Origin: Halogranum gelatinilyticum
Lineage (GTDB): Archaea > Halobacteriota > Halobacteria > Halobacteriales > Haloferacaceae
Assembly (NCBI RefSeq): GCF_900103715.1
Contig: NZ_FNHL01000002.1
Coordinates: 434,001-498,000, forward strand
Length of the DNA stretch: 64,000 bases
Reading direction: 5' to 3'
The position numbers and the translations under genes were made by a program. This document shows, piece after piece, positions 8,841 through 18,183 of the stretch. Position 1 is the stretch's first letter. Each line of letters opens with the position of its first letter. The notes under the pieces are model-generated. The model was not told the origin of the DNA. It worked only from the letters and a program-made list of their open reading frames with translations, and did no database searches.

Positions 8841-9428
8841 ATGGCACGCACCGGCAACTCACTCGGCAAGCGGCTCGGAACGGGTGCTGTCGGCGGTATC
8901 GCATCGTACGTCGCAGGCTATCTCGTCGTCTACCTGCTGACGGCCAGTGACATCCAGAACTCCTTCGTCGGTCGGCTGTTGGACGCCACCACCGAAGGTT
9001 CGGCAGCCTGGAAGGTCGTCGGCTGGGTGTTCTACAACGGCCACTTCGTCAACACGAACGTCCCCGGCATCTTCGGCGGTACGTCCTCCGTGAACCTCAT
9101 CGCCGAGGTCGACGCGTTCTCGGCGATCATCTACGTCGTCCCGCCGGTCATGCTCCTGCTCGCAGGACTCGCGGCGGCGTGGGTCGCCGACGGTGACGGC
9201 CCGGTCGAGGGCGCGAAGACCGGCGCGGGCGTCGCGGTCGGCTACGCCGTCCTCGCCGTCGTCGGGACGTTCCTCTTCGCCATCAGCACGGGCGACGCCG
9301 CAATCGCCCCGGACACGGTGACCGGCATCCTCCTCGCCGGACTCGTCTATCCGCTCGTCTTCGGCGCGGTCGGTGGCGCGCTCTCGGGCGTCGTCGGCGA
9401 CAGCGAGAGCGGGGCAGTCACTGCGTAG
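8841..9428 (+). CDS. Small integral membrane protein, haloarchaeal conserved
   Basis: This 195-residue protein has five predicted hydrophobic segments: about residues 15-35, 55-65 (weak), 92-118, 128-152 and 163-187, rich in Gly and Ala. It ends in a short acidic tail. A TATA-like CTTATTT about 27 bases before the ATG supports a leaderless start. It resembles uncharacterised haloarchaeal membrane proteins. No transport or catalytic motif is visible, and the two flanking genes point toward each other without a functional link. Confidence 0.7.
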   Translation: MARTGNSLGKRLGTGAVGGIASYVAGYLVVYLLTASDIQNSFVGRLLDATTEGSAAWKVVGWVFYNGHFVNTNVPGIFGGTSSVNLIAEVDAFSAIIYVVPPVMLLLAGLAAAWVADGDGPVEGAKTGAGVAVGYAVLAVVGTFLFAISTGDAAIAPDTVTGILLAGLVYPLVFGAVGGALSGVVGDSESGAVTA

Positions 9429-9437
9429 AAAACTAAC

Positions 9438-9935
9438 TCAGAGGTCGCGGGCGACTAGCTCGCCCCAGTGTTCGAAGCCGTAGCGGTCGTAGAACGCCTG
9501 CGCCCGGTCGTTTTCTCTATCCACGTCGAGTACCAGCCGGTCCAGCGGTAGCTCCATGTCGCGAGCGAGTGCCAATGCCGACTCCATCAGGTCGTCGGCG
9601 ACGCCGGTCCCGCGGTAGTCGGGCGCGACGTAGACCTCGTTAAGCACGGCTGCATCCCAGATGAACGCCATCGAGGCGGGCAGCACGAAGACGTAGCCGA
9701 CGAGTTGGCCTTCCTCCCCACCGTCGTCCACCGCGACGGTGACACACCGCTCGTCGTCGGCGACACAGTCGTCGACCCACGCGAGCCACTTCGACCGATA
9801 CTCGTCGGTCAGCTTCGCCTCGTATTTCGCCTGCTTCTCCTCGCCCCCGGTGCCCGCCCCAAGTCCGAGTTCGAAGCCGCGCTTCAGTTGCCAGAGATCC
9901 TCGGCATCGGCGGTGGTGTACGGTCGAACGTCCAT
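9438..9935 (-). CDS. GNAT family N-acetyltransferase
   Basis: This 165-residue single-domain GNAT enzyme starts MDVRPYTTADAEDLW, the standard first strand and helix. Its acetyl-CoA motif is VAPDYRGTGVADDL (about residues 103-116), and the closing motif is RAQAFYDRYGFEHWG. It belongs to the RimI-like branch rather than the RimJ/RimL branch seen in the 6.3-7.5 kb pair. Substrate unknown. Its stop lies 9 bases from the stop of the membrane protein on the other strand. Confidence 0.85.
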   Translation of the reverse strand: MDVRPYTTADAEDLWQLKRGFELGLGAGTGGEEKQAKYEAKLTDEYRSKWLAWVDDCVADDERCVTVAVDDGGEEGQLVGYVFVLPASMAFIWDAAVLNEVYVAPDYRGTGVADDLMESALALARDMELPLDRLVLDVDRENDRAQAFYDRYGFEHWGELVARDL

Positions 9936-10019
9936 GCTCGCTGTTCGACGACAGCCAGTTTCAGTGGTTCGACTCCGACGACCAAAAGAGCCAATACCGA
10001 GCCGTGAGCCGAGTCGGCC

Positions 10020-10442
10020 GTGTCCCTCCGACCCGCCCTCTCGGCCCTCCTCGACCTCGTCCTCGCCACCTTCGGCTACTTCATCGTCCTGTTCGGTCCG
10101 GCCGCGGTGGTCGCGTCAGTCACGATGCCACCCGCCCCGTCTGCGCAACGGCCCGTCCTCGCCGTCGTCGGCGTCGCCGCACTCGCGGCCGCCGTGTGGC
10201 ACGTCCGCGCCGGGAAGTCGCTCGCGCCGCTCGGCGAGTTCTTCTTCACGGTGATGGCACTGCAGGTGCTCTCGATGGTTCCCTTGATTCCGGCCTTTTA
10301 CCTGTTGCGCTGGCAAGGCGTGTCGGTCGAGCTTCCGACAGAGCTCGGTGCTCTGTACGTCCTCGCGGTCTACGGCGTCACGTACGTCCACGTCTACCGT
10401 GACGGCTGGGAGCGACTCAAGACGCGCGTCGCCGGGTCGTAG
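10020..10442 (+). CDS. Small four-helix membrane protein
   Basis: This 140-residue protein starts at GTG 10020. It has four hydrophobic stretches (about residues 8-35, 42-60, 72-95 and 100-125) with short polar loops. I recognise no family. The start follows an AAAAGAGCC-type A+T patch by about 30 bases, in line with a leaderless transcript. The convergent downstream gene ends 13 bases after its stop. Confidence 0.6.
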   Translation: MSLRPALSALLDLVLATFGYFIVLFGPAAVVASVTMPPAPSAQRPVLAVVGVAALAAAVWHVRAGKSLAPLGEFFFTVMALQVLSMVPLIPAFYLLRWQGVSVELPTELGALYVLAVYGVTYVHVYRDGWERLKTRVAGS

Positions 10443-10455
10443 TCGGATCGCTCGC

Positions 10456-11085
10456 TCAACTACGGTAGAACTCCCAGAGCCGACTTCCCATCACGACCCC
10501 GCCCAGTGTGATGAGCATCAGCTGCCAGCCTGCCATTGCCAAGGGGAAGACGCGCTCGACGGGACCCTGCTCCGCGCCGTGCTGGGGGTCGACGCCGGTC
10601 GAGTAGTGGAGCGTCTCGGTCGTCGGCCGTGGCTCGGCCGGCGCGAGGTCGACGAACGTCTGGACGAAGCCCCGCTGGTTCGAGAGCAGTGCCCGCCCGT
10701 TGACGGTGTAGAAGCTGTCGTGCAACGGGTAGAAGGCGTTGACGCCGTTGGTGAAGAGGTCCGGAAAGATGCCGCCGAAGGTCAGCCCCGCGACCGCGAC
10801 CCACGCGACGCGCACCCCGTGGTCGCCCCAGCGACGGCGGAGGAACGAGGCGTCGCCACGGAGGCGGCTGTCGTAGCCGACGAGCGCGACGAGCAGGAGC
10901 GGCAAGAGGAGCGTGTGAAAGAGCGAGCGGTGCGCACCCCCGAGATAGAGCCCGACGAACGCATCCGAGTCGATGAACGCGGCGGCGAAGAGAACGACGG
11001 CGAGTGCCCGTGGGGTGAACTCCTCGCGCAGGAGGGCGACCCCGACCAGCCCGGCGACGGCGACGTGGACGAGGGTGGACGGCAT
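10456..11085 (-). CDS. Membrane-bound metal-dependent hydrolase-like protein (YdjM/DUF457 type)
   Basis: The 209-residue membrane protein begins MPSTLVHVAVAGLVG and continues with DSDAFVG and GAHRSLFHTLLLP. The His/Asp pattern (H7, D in FIDSDAF, H in AHRSLFHT) is typical of the YdjM family of inner-membrane proteins with a metal-dependent hydrolase-like fold. Four to five TM segments follow. No enzymatic activity is established for the family in archaea. The ATG at 11085 is chosen because upstream codons are not membrane-like and the conserved N-terminus begins here. Confidence 0.75.
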   Translation of the reverse strand: MPSTLVHVAVAGLVGVALLREEFTPRALAVVLFAAAFIDSDAFVGLYLGGAHRSLFHTLLLPLLLVALVGYDSRLRGDASFLRRRWGDHGVRVAWVAVAGLTFGGIFPDLFTNGVNAFYPLHDSFYTVNGRALLSNQRGFVQTFVDLAPAEPRPTTETLHYSTGVDPQHGAEQGPVERVFPLAMAGWQLMLITLGGVVMGSRLWEFYRS

Positions 11086-11264
11086 ATCTCGCCCTTCGTC
11101 CCCGTGGATTTGAACCCTTCCCTCGTTTGGACCATCCGCTCGGACAGTCGAGAACCCGAGACAGTTCGGCGTCTGTCGAACCCCGTTTTCGATGCGCTTT
11201 TGCACCGCTGGCGACAGGACTGTGACATGGACCACCACGTCGACACGACGGGAGGGGTACGCGC

Positions 11265-11972
11265 GTGACCGCGACGCCGCGCGAGGACCTCGCCCAGCGC
11301 GTCGCTGGCGAGATTACCCTCAGCGACGACCCCGGCGCGACCCTGCGGAAGTGGCGAACCGATTTCGACGTCTCACAGACCGAGTTGGCGGGACAGTTGG
11401 ACGTCTCCTCCTCAGTGGTCTCGGACTACGAGAGCGGCCGCCGCGAGAGTCCCGGTATCGGCGTCGTCAGCCGTATCGTCGACGCACTGCTCGACATCGA
11501 CGAATCCCGTGGCGGCGGCCGCATCCGCCAGTACGCGCGCGTCCTCTCGGCCGGCTTCGAGAGCGACATCGTCCACGACCTCCGGGAGTATCCGACGAGC
11601 GTCCCGATGGACCGCCTCTACGACGCGATGGACGCGACAGAACTCGTCGAAGGCGACAACGACTACGTCAGCGGCCACACCGTCATCAACAGCATCCAGG
11701 CCATCACGCGCCTGTCGAGCGACGAGTTCTACCGCCTCTACGGCCAGAGCACGAACCGCGCGCTCGTCTTCACCGGCGTCACGCGCGGGGAGTCGCCACT
11801 CGTCGCGATGCGCGTCGTCAACCCGACGCCGAACGCGGTCGTCCTGCACGGCGTCACGGAAGACGACCTCTGGGAACACGCGCCGGCACTTGCGACCATC
11901 GACGGCTTCTCGCTCGCGGTCTCGACACGCGACCTCGACGATATGCTCGACGACCTGCGGGAACTCCCCTGA
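11265..11972 (+). CDS. HTH transcriptional regulator, Xre-type, archaeal
   Basis: This 235-residue protein has an N-terminal helix-turn-helix of the Cro/Xre type at about residues 24-62, with VSQTELAGQLDVSSSVVSDYESGR as its core (split here as VSQTELAGQL and SSVVSDYESGR). The C-terminal part (about 90-235) has no clear ligand motif but matches the layout of the archaeal COG1709 regulators. It starts at GTG 11265. No operator repeat was seen near it, so its target genes are unknown. Confidence 0.8.
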   Translation: MTATPREDLAQRVAGEITLSDDPGATLRKWRTDFDVSQTELAGQLDVSSSVVSDYESGRRESPGIGVVSRIVDALLDIDESRGGGRIRQYARVLSAGFESDIVHDLREYPTSVPMDRLYDAMDATELVEGDNDYVSGHTVINSIQAITRLSSDEFYRLYGQSTNRALVFTGVTRGESPLVAMRVVNPTPNAVVLHGVTEDDLWEHAPALATIDGFSLAVSTRDLDDMLDDLRELP

Positions 11973-12033
11973 CAGAATAGTCGCCGCGACCTGTGGGTCG
12001 TCGTCTACGCCTCCGACCCAGCACTGCACTTCT

Positions 12034-12369
12034 CTACGCCGTCTGCGCGACCGTCGTCTTCACCTTCCGATAGCCCTCGTAGACCCCGGCGAGCAGCCCG
12101 CCGACGACCGACCCGACCGCGATGACGAGTGCGGAAACGATGGCGAAGCCGACGACGAGGTCCACGAGCGACGTGTTGACCGACCCGGTACCAAGCGGGC
12201 TGACCCCGAGCACGACGGCGACTGTGAGGAGCAGGGCTTCGACCGCGAGGACGCGAGCGACGACCGGGTGGCCCCGTGCGGCGCGTCTGAGCGCGTCCCG
12301 TCCCGTCTCGAGTAGCCCGTCTTCAGCGGTCTCGGTCACTGTCGTGTCTCGTCCCGTCGAGTAACTCAT
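12034..12369 (-). CDS. Small two-TM membrane protein
   Basis: The 111-residue product has a polar N-terminal 40 residues followed by two hydrophobic helices (about residues 41-60 and 67-92) and a short basic tail, GYRKVKTTVAQTA. The ATG at 12369 is preferred; a GTG six bases upstream is also in frame. No family is recognised. It lies between the Xre-type regulator and a winged-helix regulator and is read against both. Confidence 0.6.
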   Translation of the reverse strand: MSYSTGRDTTVTETAEDGLLETGRDALRRAARGHPVVARVLAVEALLLTVAVVLGVSPLGTGSVNTSLVDLVVGFAIVSALVIAVGSVVGGLLAGVYEGYRKVKTTVAQTA

Positions 12370-12633
12370 TGTCACCCGTCCGTTTCGCTGTCAGTCACTA
12401 AAGCGGACAGCAGGACTGCACGCCTCGAAGCGTCGCCGACAGCCATCCGGGTGGATGCTGTGCGCTCGGCACGGACGCGTGCCGTTCGAATCCCGAGGTC
12501 GGCTTCACGGACTGAAGTCGCCGCGAACGCGGTCGAGTGGCCAGCTCTCACCGGTGTCTTCATTGAGTGAAGCGTGGCCGTCGCCGACGTGCTGGCCGGA
12601 CTGCCTTTAGGGGTCGCGTGCGTCGGAGGGCGT

Positions 12634-13050
12634 GTGACCACCGAGTGGGAGGCCGGGACGCTGTTCGAACTTCTCGGCGACGAACTGGCGCGGAAGATAC
12701 TCGCGTTGACCAGCGTCGAGCGGCTGTCGGCCGACGCCATCAGCGACCGCTGTGACTCCTCGCAGCCGACCGTCTACCGACGGCTCGACGAACTGCAGGA
12801 CTACGACCTGCTCGAAGAGTACACCGAGTACGACGCCGACGGCAACCACTACCAGACCTACGGCTGTCGACTCGACGAGGTCGCCGTCGGTATCGAGGAG
12901 GGGACGTTCACCGTCGACGTCCGGCTCAGACGGGAGCTCGTCGACGACGAGACACTGGACGCGGTCGGCGACGCGGCTCCCACCGGGAAGTCGGTCGAGA
13001 AAAACAGTCCGTCGGCGGCAGGTGGCGACGGAGACGCCGGTGGGCGGTGA
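12634..13050 (+). CDS. Winged-helix transcriptional regulator (ArsR-like)
   Basis: The 138-residue protein begins TEWEAGTLFELLGDELARKIL. A winged helix at about residues 10-75 includes LSADAISDRCDSSQPTVYRR as recognition helix and a wing at YTEYDADGNHYQTY. Such stand-alone ArsR/HTH_20-type regulators are abundant in haloarchaea and bind promoters as dimers. GTG 12634 is the best start: a CTTTAG box lies about 26 bases upstream, as expected for a leaderless mRNA. The C-terminal 25 residues are low-complexity. Its targets are not known. Confidence 0.8.
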   Translation: MTTEWEAGTLFELLGDELARKILALTSVERLSADAISDRCDSSQPTVYRRLDELQDYDLLEEYTEYDADGNHYQTYGCRLDEVAVGIEEGTFTVDVRLRRELVDDETLDAVGDAAPTGKSVEKNSPSAAGGDGDAGGR

Positions 13051-13083
13051 CTGTCCCGGCTGTACGGACCCCCCGATTCGAGC

Positions 13084-13380
13084 TTAGTACGTCAGGTCGA
13101 GGTTGCCGGTCGTCCGCATGTCGTGGTACGCGTAGGCGACCAGGAAGCCCGCGAGCACGGTGAAGAACGGGACGTAGCCGTTGGGCATGTTCTGATTGTA
13201 GACGAACGCGTGGCCAGCCAAGGCGAGAGCGGCAACGGAACCGAGCAACAGCTTCCACTCGCCCAGCACGTCTCTGGCAACCGTCGCCATGCTGGCACTG
13301 CGGATGCCGTCGAACTCCGAGTCGTTGTCGATATCGGTACTCTCGTCGTCGACCTCGGCGGGAGCGGTATCCAGCGGCAT
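13084..13380 (-). CDS. Small two-TM membrane protein, haloarchaeal
   Basis: The 98-residue product begins MPLDTAPAEV with an acidic 40-residue cytoplasmic tail, followed by two hydrophobic helices (about 46-63 and 70-86). The Phe/Tyr-rich turn FVYNQNMPNGYVPFF lies between them. The ATG at 13380 is chosen because the longer frame upstream is Arg/Ser-rich and has no coding character. I do not recognise the family. It faces the winged-helix regulator gene tail to tail. Confidence 0.65.
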   Translation of the reverse strand: MPLDTAPAEVDDESTDIDNDSEFDGIRSASMATVARDVLGEWKLLLGSVAALALAGHAFVYNQNMPNGYVPFFTVLAGFLVAYAYHDMRTTGNLDLTY

Positions 13381-13574
13381 GGTGATTCCACCTACCTCAC
13401 CGTTGCGCCCGAAGACTGGTAAAAAACCGTGAGAGTTTGCAGCGAGTGAAGTCGGCGAGACGTCGCGGGAAGCGGGCGTCGTCGCGGTACGTGATCGAAC
13501 CTCGCCGCGTCCAACGTCGCTCGCGCGCGACGAGTCGGAGGAGTGCGGCTTCTCGTTATTGCGCGATTTCTCGG

Positions 13575-14912
13575 TTATTCGATGTACTCGTAGTTGCGCT
13601 CGCCCATGCGGCCCCACCCCGAGAAGACGAACTCGTTTTCGGGGGCGGTGAACTCCTCGACGTCGGTCTCCTTCTCGTGGTCGTGGACGTCGTGGACGAG
13701 TTCGTACTCGTCGAAGCCCAGGTCGTAGCGTGCGGCGAGCTGCTCGTCGATGTTGAGCTGTTCGAGCTCCTCTTCCCAGCCCTCGACGACGGTCTCGGCG
13801 TGGATCTCCGCCTGCGCGCCGGAGCCGTAGGAGCCGACGAGCAGTCGGTCGCCCGCGAGGTCGCGGTCGGACTCCAGGGCGTTCTTCAGCGCGGCGGTGC
13901 GGGCGATGTGGACCGAGCCGGTGTACCAGTTGCCGACCTGTCGCGAGAGCGACAGCGTCGGGTCGATGGTCCGACCGTACCAGTCGCGGTACTTTTCGGT
14001 TCCTTTGAGCTCGTCCATGTAGGCGCGGACGGCCTCCTCGTAGTCCTCCCAGCTCTCGAACTCCGCTTCGCGGGGCTGACGGCCGATCTCCTCGGCGAGT
14101 TCGTCCTCGACTTCGGTGTCACGGATCATGTGCCGGTAGCCGAGCAGGCCCGCCTTGCGGACCATGCCGGGGAACGGGGTGTGGAACGGGATGTACGCGA
14201 AGTCGTCGGGATGGGTCTTGCCCGCGACGCTCTCGAAGTCTTCGAGCGCCTCGCGCATCCGAGCCAGATAGACCTGCATCGAGCGCTTGCCGTCGACCGA
14301 CGGGAACTGCTGGTTCGGCTTCAGAAAGTCCGTCTCGTCGGCACTGCCGTAGCCCTGTTCGGTCGAGAGTTCGACGACCGAGGGGTCCTCGGAGATGAGC
14401 ATCGCGACGGCACCGGCACCCTGCGTCGCCTCGCCCGGGTCACCGCGCTCGTAGAGTGCCGTGTCGGTGGCGATGACGAGTGCCGAGCGGCCACGGTGTC
14501 GGCCCGCCTTGATCCAGTTGTAGGCGTCGTCGATGGACTGCGTCCCGGCGACGCAGGCGAACTTCCGCTCGCCCTTGTTGGCGTGGTGGAAGTTGTCCTC
14601 GAATACCTGTTCGAGACAGCCCGCGATGTACGTCGAGACGGGCTTGGAGTTGTCGAAGGAGGACTCCGTCGCGACGTCGATGCGGCCGATGTCCTGCGGG
14701 GACAGCCCCTTGCGGTCCATCAGTCGCTTGGCGGCGTTGGCACCCATCGTGACGATGTCCTCGTAGACGTCGGGGAACGACGAGTTCTCCAGGCCGAGAC
14801 CCTTTCGGTACTTGTCGGGGTCCTCTCCCTTCTTCTCGGCGAAGGTGTTCGGCAGGTCCAGTTTGAGCTTCCCGGTCCAGATCTCGATGGCGTCGATGCC
14901 GACGGCAGTCAT
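13575..14912 (-). CDS. hmgB: Hydroxymethylglutaryl-CoA synthase
   Basis: This 445-residue enzyme condenses acetyl-CoA with acetoacetyl-CoA to HMG-CoA, the entry to the mevalonate pathway that makes archaeal isoprenoid lipids. The catalytic residues are visible: E83 in VATESSFD, the acyl-carrying C120 in KFACVAGTQ and H244 in YIPFHTPFPG. The length equals that of known haloarchaeal HMG-CoA synthases. It is monocistronic here. The start ATG at 14912 follows an A+T-rich ATAATCACGC patch. An IPP-isomerase-like gene of the same pathway lies 7 kb away. Confidence 0.95.
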   Translation of the reverse strand: MTAVGIDAIEIWTGKLKLDLPNTFAEKKGEDPDKYRKGLGLENSSFPDVYEDIVTMGANAAKRLMDRKGLSPQDIGRIDVATESSFDNSKPVSTYIAGCLEQVFEDNFHHANKGERKFACVAGTQSIDDAYNWIKAGRHRGRSALVIATDTALYERGDPGEATQGAGAVAMLISEDPSVVELSTEQGYGSADETDFLKPNQQFPSVDGKRSMQVYLARMREALEDFESVAGKTHPDDFAYIPFHTPFPGMVRKAGLLGYRHMIRDTEVEDELAEEIGRQPREAEFESWEDYEEAVRAYMDELKGTEKYRDWYGRTIDPTLSLSRQVGNWYTGSVHIARTAALKNALESDRDLAGDRLLVGSYGSGAQAEIHAETVVEGWEEELEQLNIDEQLAARYDLGFDEYELVHDVHDHEKETDVEEFTAPENEFVFSGWGRMGERNYEYIE

Positions 14913-14983
14913 GGCTATCTGTTATAATCACGCGCTATTTGGGTTTGTCGATGGGATGTTCGTCAGCTGTCGAACTCTCGGGG

Positions 14984-15427
14984 CTACGACGAGTCGGGCG
15001 ACGTCACGGTGTCGTAGACGACGGAGTTCGTGGGATCGTGGACGAGGAGGATGCGGACCTCGGTATCGGGGTCGAAATCGCTGCCCGACGCGTCGTCGCG
15101 GGCGGCCGAGACGTCGACCGACCACGTCTCACCGGGGCCGAAACTGTCGGGGGTCGACCCCGACAACGAGCCTTCTGACCAATCGATTCCTGTGTCAGCC
15201 CCGTTTGCGCGGACGACCACCCGCAGGTTGGCGGTGTCGACGATGTCGCCGCCGTCGTGCGTCAGCCGGATTTCTTCGGCGGTGACGTGGCTGTCGACGT
15301 TCGTCGTGGGGCCGGGGTTCTGGTCGATGCTCCCGAGGTAGTAGACACCGAACGTGGAGATCGCGAGCGTGACGACGCCGACGAGGAGGATGACGCCGAT
15401 GGTTTCGGATTGGGCGCGGGAGTTCAC
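14984..15427 (-). CDS. Type IV pilin-like protein
   Basis: The 147-residue protein begins MNSRAQSETIGVILLVGVV, the archaeal type IV pilin N-terminal domain. A short positive leader (SRA) would be cut by PibD before QSETIG, and a hydrophobic helix (about residues 8-30) follows. The C-terminal domain is beta-rich and acidic. The protein would sit in the membrane and assemble into, or cap, a surface filament. It starts 2 bases after the stop of the large PKD protein upstream, so the two form an operon. Confidence 0.85.
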   Translation of the reverse strand: MNSRAQSETIGVILLVGVVTLAISTFGVYYLGSIDQNPGPTTNVDSHVTAEEIRLTHDGGDIVDTANLRVVVRANGADTGIDWSEGSLSGSTPDSFGPGETWSVDVSAARDDASGSDFDPDTEVRILLVHDPTNSVVYDTVTSPDSS

Positions 15428-15429
15428 GG

Positions 15430-18117
15430 TTACGAGGCTACGAGCCGCTGATAGTAGACGTACAGATTCTTGTTGTCATTCGACTTAGTGTAGACGACGT
15501 ACAACTGCCCGTTGTTCTGCACAGAGTTCGTCGCTTGCGTGTTGAGCGAAATCGACGTGGTTGCCGTCGAACCCGTGGGAGTGAGCGACTGGCTCTGAAG
15601 CACCGTGCCAGACGAATCCACGATTTGGAGTGTCGCCGCCTTGGCTCCATTCTCATAACCGTGTCTCACTTCAAGCTCGTAGGTCGTGGCACTCGTGTCG
15701 ACACCGTTCGTCGCGACACCGATGCTCATTTCTTTGTTCTGACTGCCACCAGGCTGAAGTTGCGCATACTGATTGTTGTCGGTCTGCATCTGGCTGAACG
15801 CACTCATGATTCCCTGTGGATTGTTCGGTGGAATTGCTGCATCGCCTCCGTTTTGGTCATCGAACTGATCGGGGTACAACGTCTGTGGGCTGTTGCTTCC
15901 GCCAGTATCACGAACCGTCACCTGGACGGTGTCACTACTGGTTGCACCGTCGTTGTCCTCCACAGTGAGTTCGACAGTCACCGGTGTGTCGCTGCCGACG
16001 TTCGCACTCGACGCATCGAACACCGGAGTCGCCGTGTTCGCATCTCTGAGCGAGACGGAAGCACCGTTGTCGTCCGTGATTGTCCAACTGTAACTGCTGA
16101 TACTGCCGTCAGGGTCCGAACTCCCGGTCCCGTCGAGTTCAACGGTTTGTCCCTCGTCAACGCCCGTGTTCGGGCCAGCATTCGCCGTCGGTCCCGTGTT
16201 ACCTCCGCCGCCACCGCCGCCACCCGCTGTCACCTCGATGAGGCGACTGTACGTGTCGAACTCTCCACCGCTGTCTTCCACAGTCAGATTGACCGCATAG
16301 GTACCAGCACTGCTGTAGGTATGGCTCGGCTGTGCGCCGGTAGCAGTGGTGCCGTCACCGAACTCCCACGAGTACGAGCGGCTGTCCGTGTCGTCGTCGG
16401 TAGTACTCGTCGCGTCGAAGCTGATAGTCTCACTCGATGCCGGTGACGACGGACTGTAACTGAAGTCCGCGTTGATCGGTTCGTCAGTGTCCGTCGGTGC
16501 GACGAAGTACGTCGCTGCATCATCATTGTCGTACAGGACGGTGAAGACGAAGAAGTCGCCCTCTTGGACGTCGTACTCGCCGTTGCGGTTTTGGTCGGTG
16601 AAGAACCGAAGCGAGAGCGAGTTTTCGTTGTCTCCTTCGACGATTTCGAAGACGTCCTTGAACGCACCTCTAATGTTCAGTGTAGCTTCGCCGTTGTTGA
16701 ACTCTGCAGTCGTCGGCGGACTGGTTCCGGCTTGTCCCTGGCTGTCCTCGTAGTAGAAGTTGAGTCGAACCTCGTCGATGATGCGGCGCTCGTCGCCCGT
16801 GTTCTCCAACGTGACTAAGACTTGGTTCGTATCGGCGATAACAGCTCCTTTCTGTGTGACTGAACCGGGGTCTCCGGGGTTGATGTTGCTGCCACCGTTG
16901 CCCCCGCTTCCAGAGTCGTTCGAGTCCTCGACACGTAGAGAGACAGTCACCTTCTCCTCGTCAATCGAGCCGAACCCGACTTCTACTTCCGCTGTTTGCT
17001 CGCCGTCGACGTCGTCCGGGGCCGTGTATTCGACGACGACCTGTCCATCGCTGTTCGTCTCGCTAGCACCGGCGAAAGCGACACTGTCGTTACCAGCCTG
17101 TGCACTGTTGGTGATCGTCGGTGAGTTCAGTTCGACGCCGCTGAGAGGGTTGTTGAACTGGTCGCGGACTTCGACGACGAACTGTCGGGTCGTCCCCTCT
17201 GGAACGACTTGTTCATCGCCACTGACCGTGGTCGCGTAGGCTGGCTCCGGTTCGTCGACGCCGGTCCCGACACCGACCTTCGCGAGGTTGAGGTTGTACT
17301 GGTATCCCGGCTCGAAGACGATTTCAACTGCGTTCCCCCCCGTCGGATTCACTTCAGCGACGTACTTGTCCGGGTCGTCGGGCGTGCTCGGGTCGTCGTA
17401 CTCGTCTGCAAGAAGCGTGTTCTGCCAAACACTCGCATCGAGTGACGTCGGGACGAGGACCGTCACGGGGTCACCGTCGCCTTCGACTGTCACTGTCCGC
17501 TGAGAGACGCTTTTCGGCCGAACGTCGACGGCGACAGCACCCAACTGCGACCGTGAGAGTTCACCGTCGATGGCGACGAGGCTGATGGTCCGTCCGTCGA
17601 CGACTGACTGCTGAGACTGAGCGATGGTCGTCCCGCCGTCGAACTCGTTATAGAGGACGCTCCCTTCGTAGACCGTTGTCGGTGCGTTCTGGTAGACGTT
17701 GTAGCTCGGGCTGTATCTGACCGACGTGGTGGTAAACCCCTGTGAAGCACCGTCCCAGTAATCAGACGTCTCGTCGTCGAGTGCCCGGGCGTTCTGTATC
17801 TCGACGTCACTGTTGGTGCCGGTCTGCAACGTCCCCGTCGGCGGCGGCGGATTGATGAACAGCGCGCGCTCGGGATACTGAGTCCCGAGGCGGACTGCGA
17901 CCGACTGCGTCAACCCCACGCCACCCGCGCGAGTGACTGCCGAGCGGAACGACTGCATATCCTCTTGGACGACCTGGTTGTGCTGGAACTCTACCTGTTC
18001 GTTCTCGTTGGGAACGACCGTCGTCTGGAAGATAGAAAGCGAAATGACCAGAATACCGAGTAGCAACACCGCCCCGACCTGCACGGTGACGGCACGGTCG
18101 TCTCCACGTAATCGCAT
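15430..18117 (-). CDS. Pilin-like membrane-anchored surface protein with Ig-like and PKD domains
   Basis: The 895-residue protein has one N-terminal TM helix (about residues 11-31, VQVGAVLLLGILVISLSIF). A haloarchaeal domain with the phrase LGTQYPERALFINPPPPTG comes next. An Ig-like repeat at about 300-400 contains VRDQFNNPLSGVEL and a Gly-rich linker. A first PKD domain at about 560-640 has YSWEFGDGTTATGAQPSHTY, and a second Ig/PKD-type domain at 650-740 starts PTANAGPNTGVDEGQ. A Gly run separates them, and a C-terminal beta-rich head follows. It is probably a surface-exposed adhesin or minor pilus-like subunit co-transcribed with the pilin gene downstream. Confidence 0.8.
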   Translation of the reverse strand: MRLRGDDRAVTVQVGAVLLLGILVISLSIFQTTVVPNENEQVEFQHNQVVQEDMQSFRSAVTRAGGVGLTQSVAVRLGTQYPERALFINPPPPTGTLQTGTNSDVEIQNARALDDETSDYWDGASQGFTTTSVRYSPSYNVYQNAPTTVYEGSVLYNEFDGGTTIAQSQQSVVDGRTISLVAIDGELSRSQLGAVAVDVRPKSVSQRTVTVEGDGDPVTVLVPTSLDASVWQNTLLADEYDDPSTPDDPDKYVAEVNPTGGNAVEIVFEPGYQYNLNLAKVGVGTGVDEPEPAYATTVSGDEQVVPEGTTRQFVVEVRDQFNNPLSGVELNSPTITNSAQAGNDSVAFAGASETNSDGQVVVEYTAPDDVDGEQTAEVEVGFGSIDEEKVTVSLRVEDSNDSGSGGNGGSNINPGDPGSVTQKGAVIADTNQVLVTLENTGDERRIIDEVRLNFYYEDSQGQAGTSPPTTAEFNNGEATLNIRGAFKDVFEIVEGDNENSLSLRFFTDQNRNGEYDVQEGDFFVFTVLYDNDDAATYFVAPTDTDEPINADFSYSPSSPASSETISFDATSTTDDDTDSRSYSWEFGDGTTATGAQPSHTYSSAGTYAVNLTVEDSGGEFDTYSRLIEVTAGGGGGGGGNTGPTANAGPNTGVDEGQTVELDGTGSSDPDGSISSYSWTITDDNGASVSLRDANTATPVFDASSANVGSDTPVTVELTVEDNDGATSSDTVQVTVRDTGGSNSPQTLYPDQFDDQNGGDAAIPPNNPQGIMSAFSQMQTDNNQYAQLQPGGSQNKEMSIGVATNGVDTSATTYELEVRHGYENGAKAATLQIVDSSGTVLQSQSLTPTGSTATTSISLNTQATNSVQNNGQLYVVYTKSNDNKNLYVYYQRLVAS

Positions 18118-18183
18118 TGACTCCTACAAGAGAGAGTACACTAAAAAGACTTGCTTGCCCGGCAGACAGTCCACGCGTCGAGG

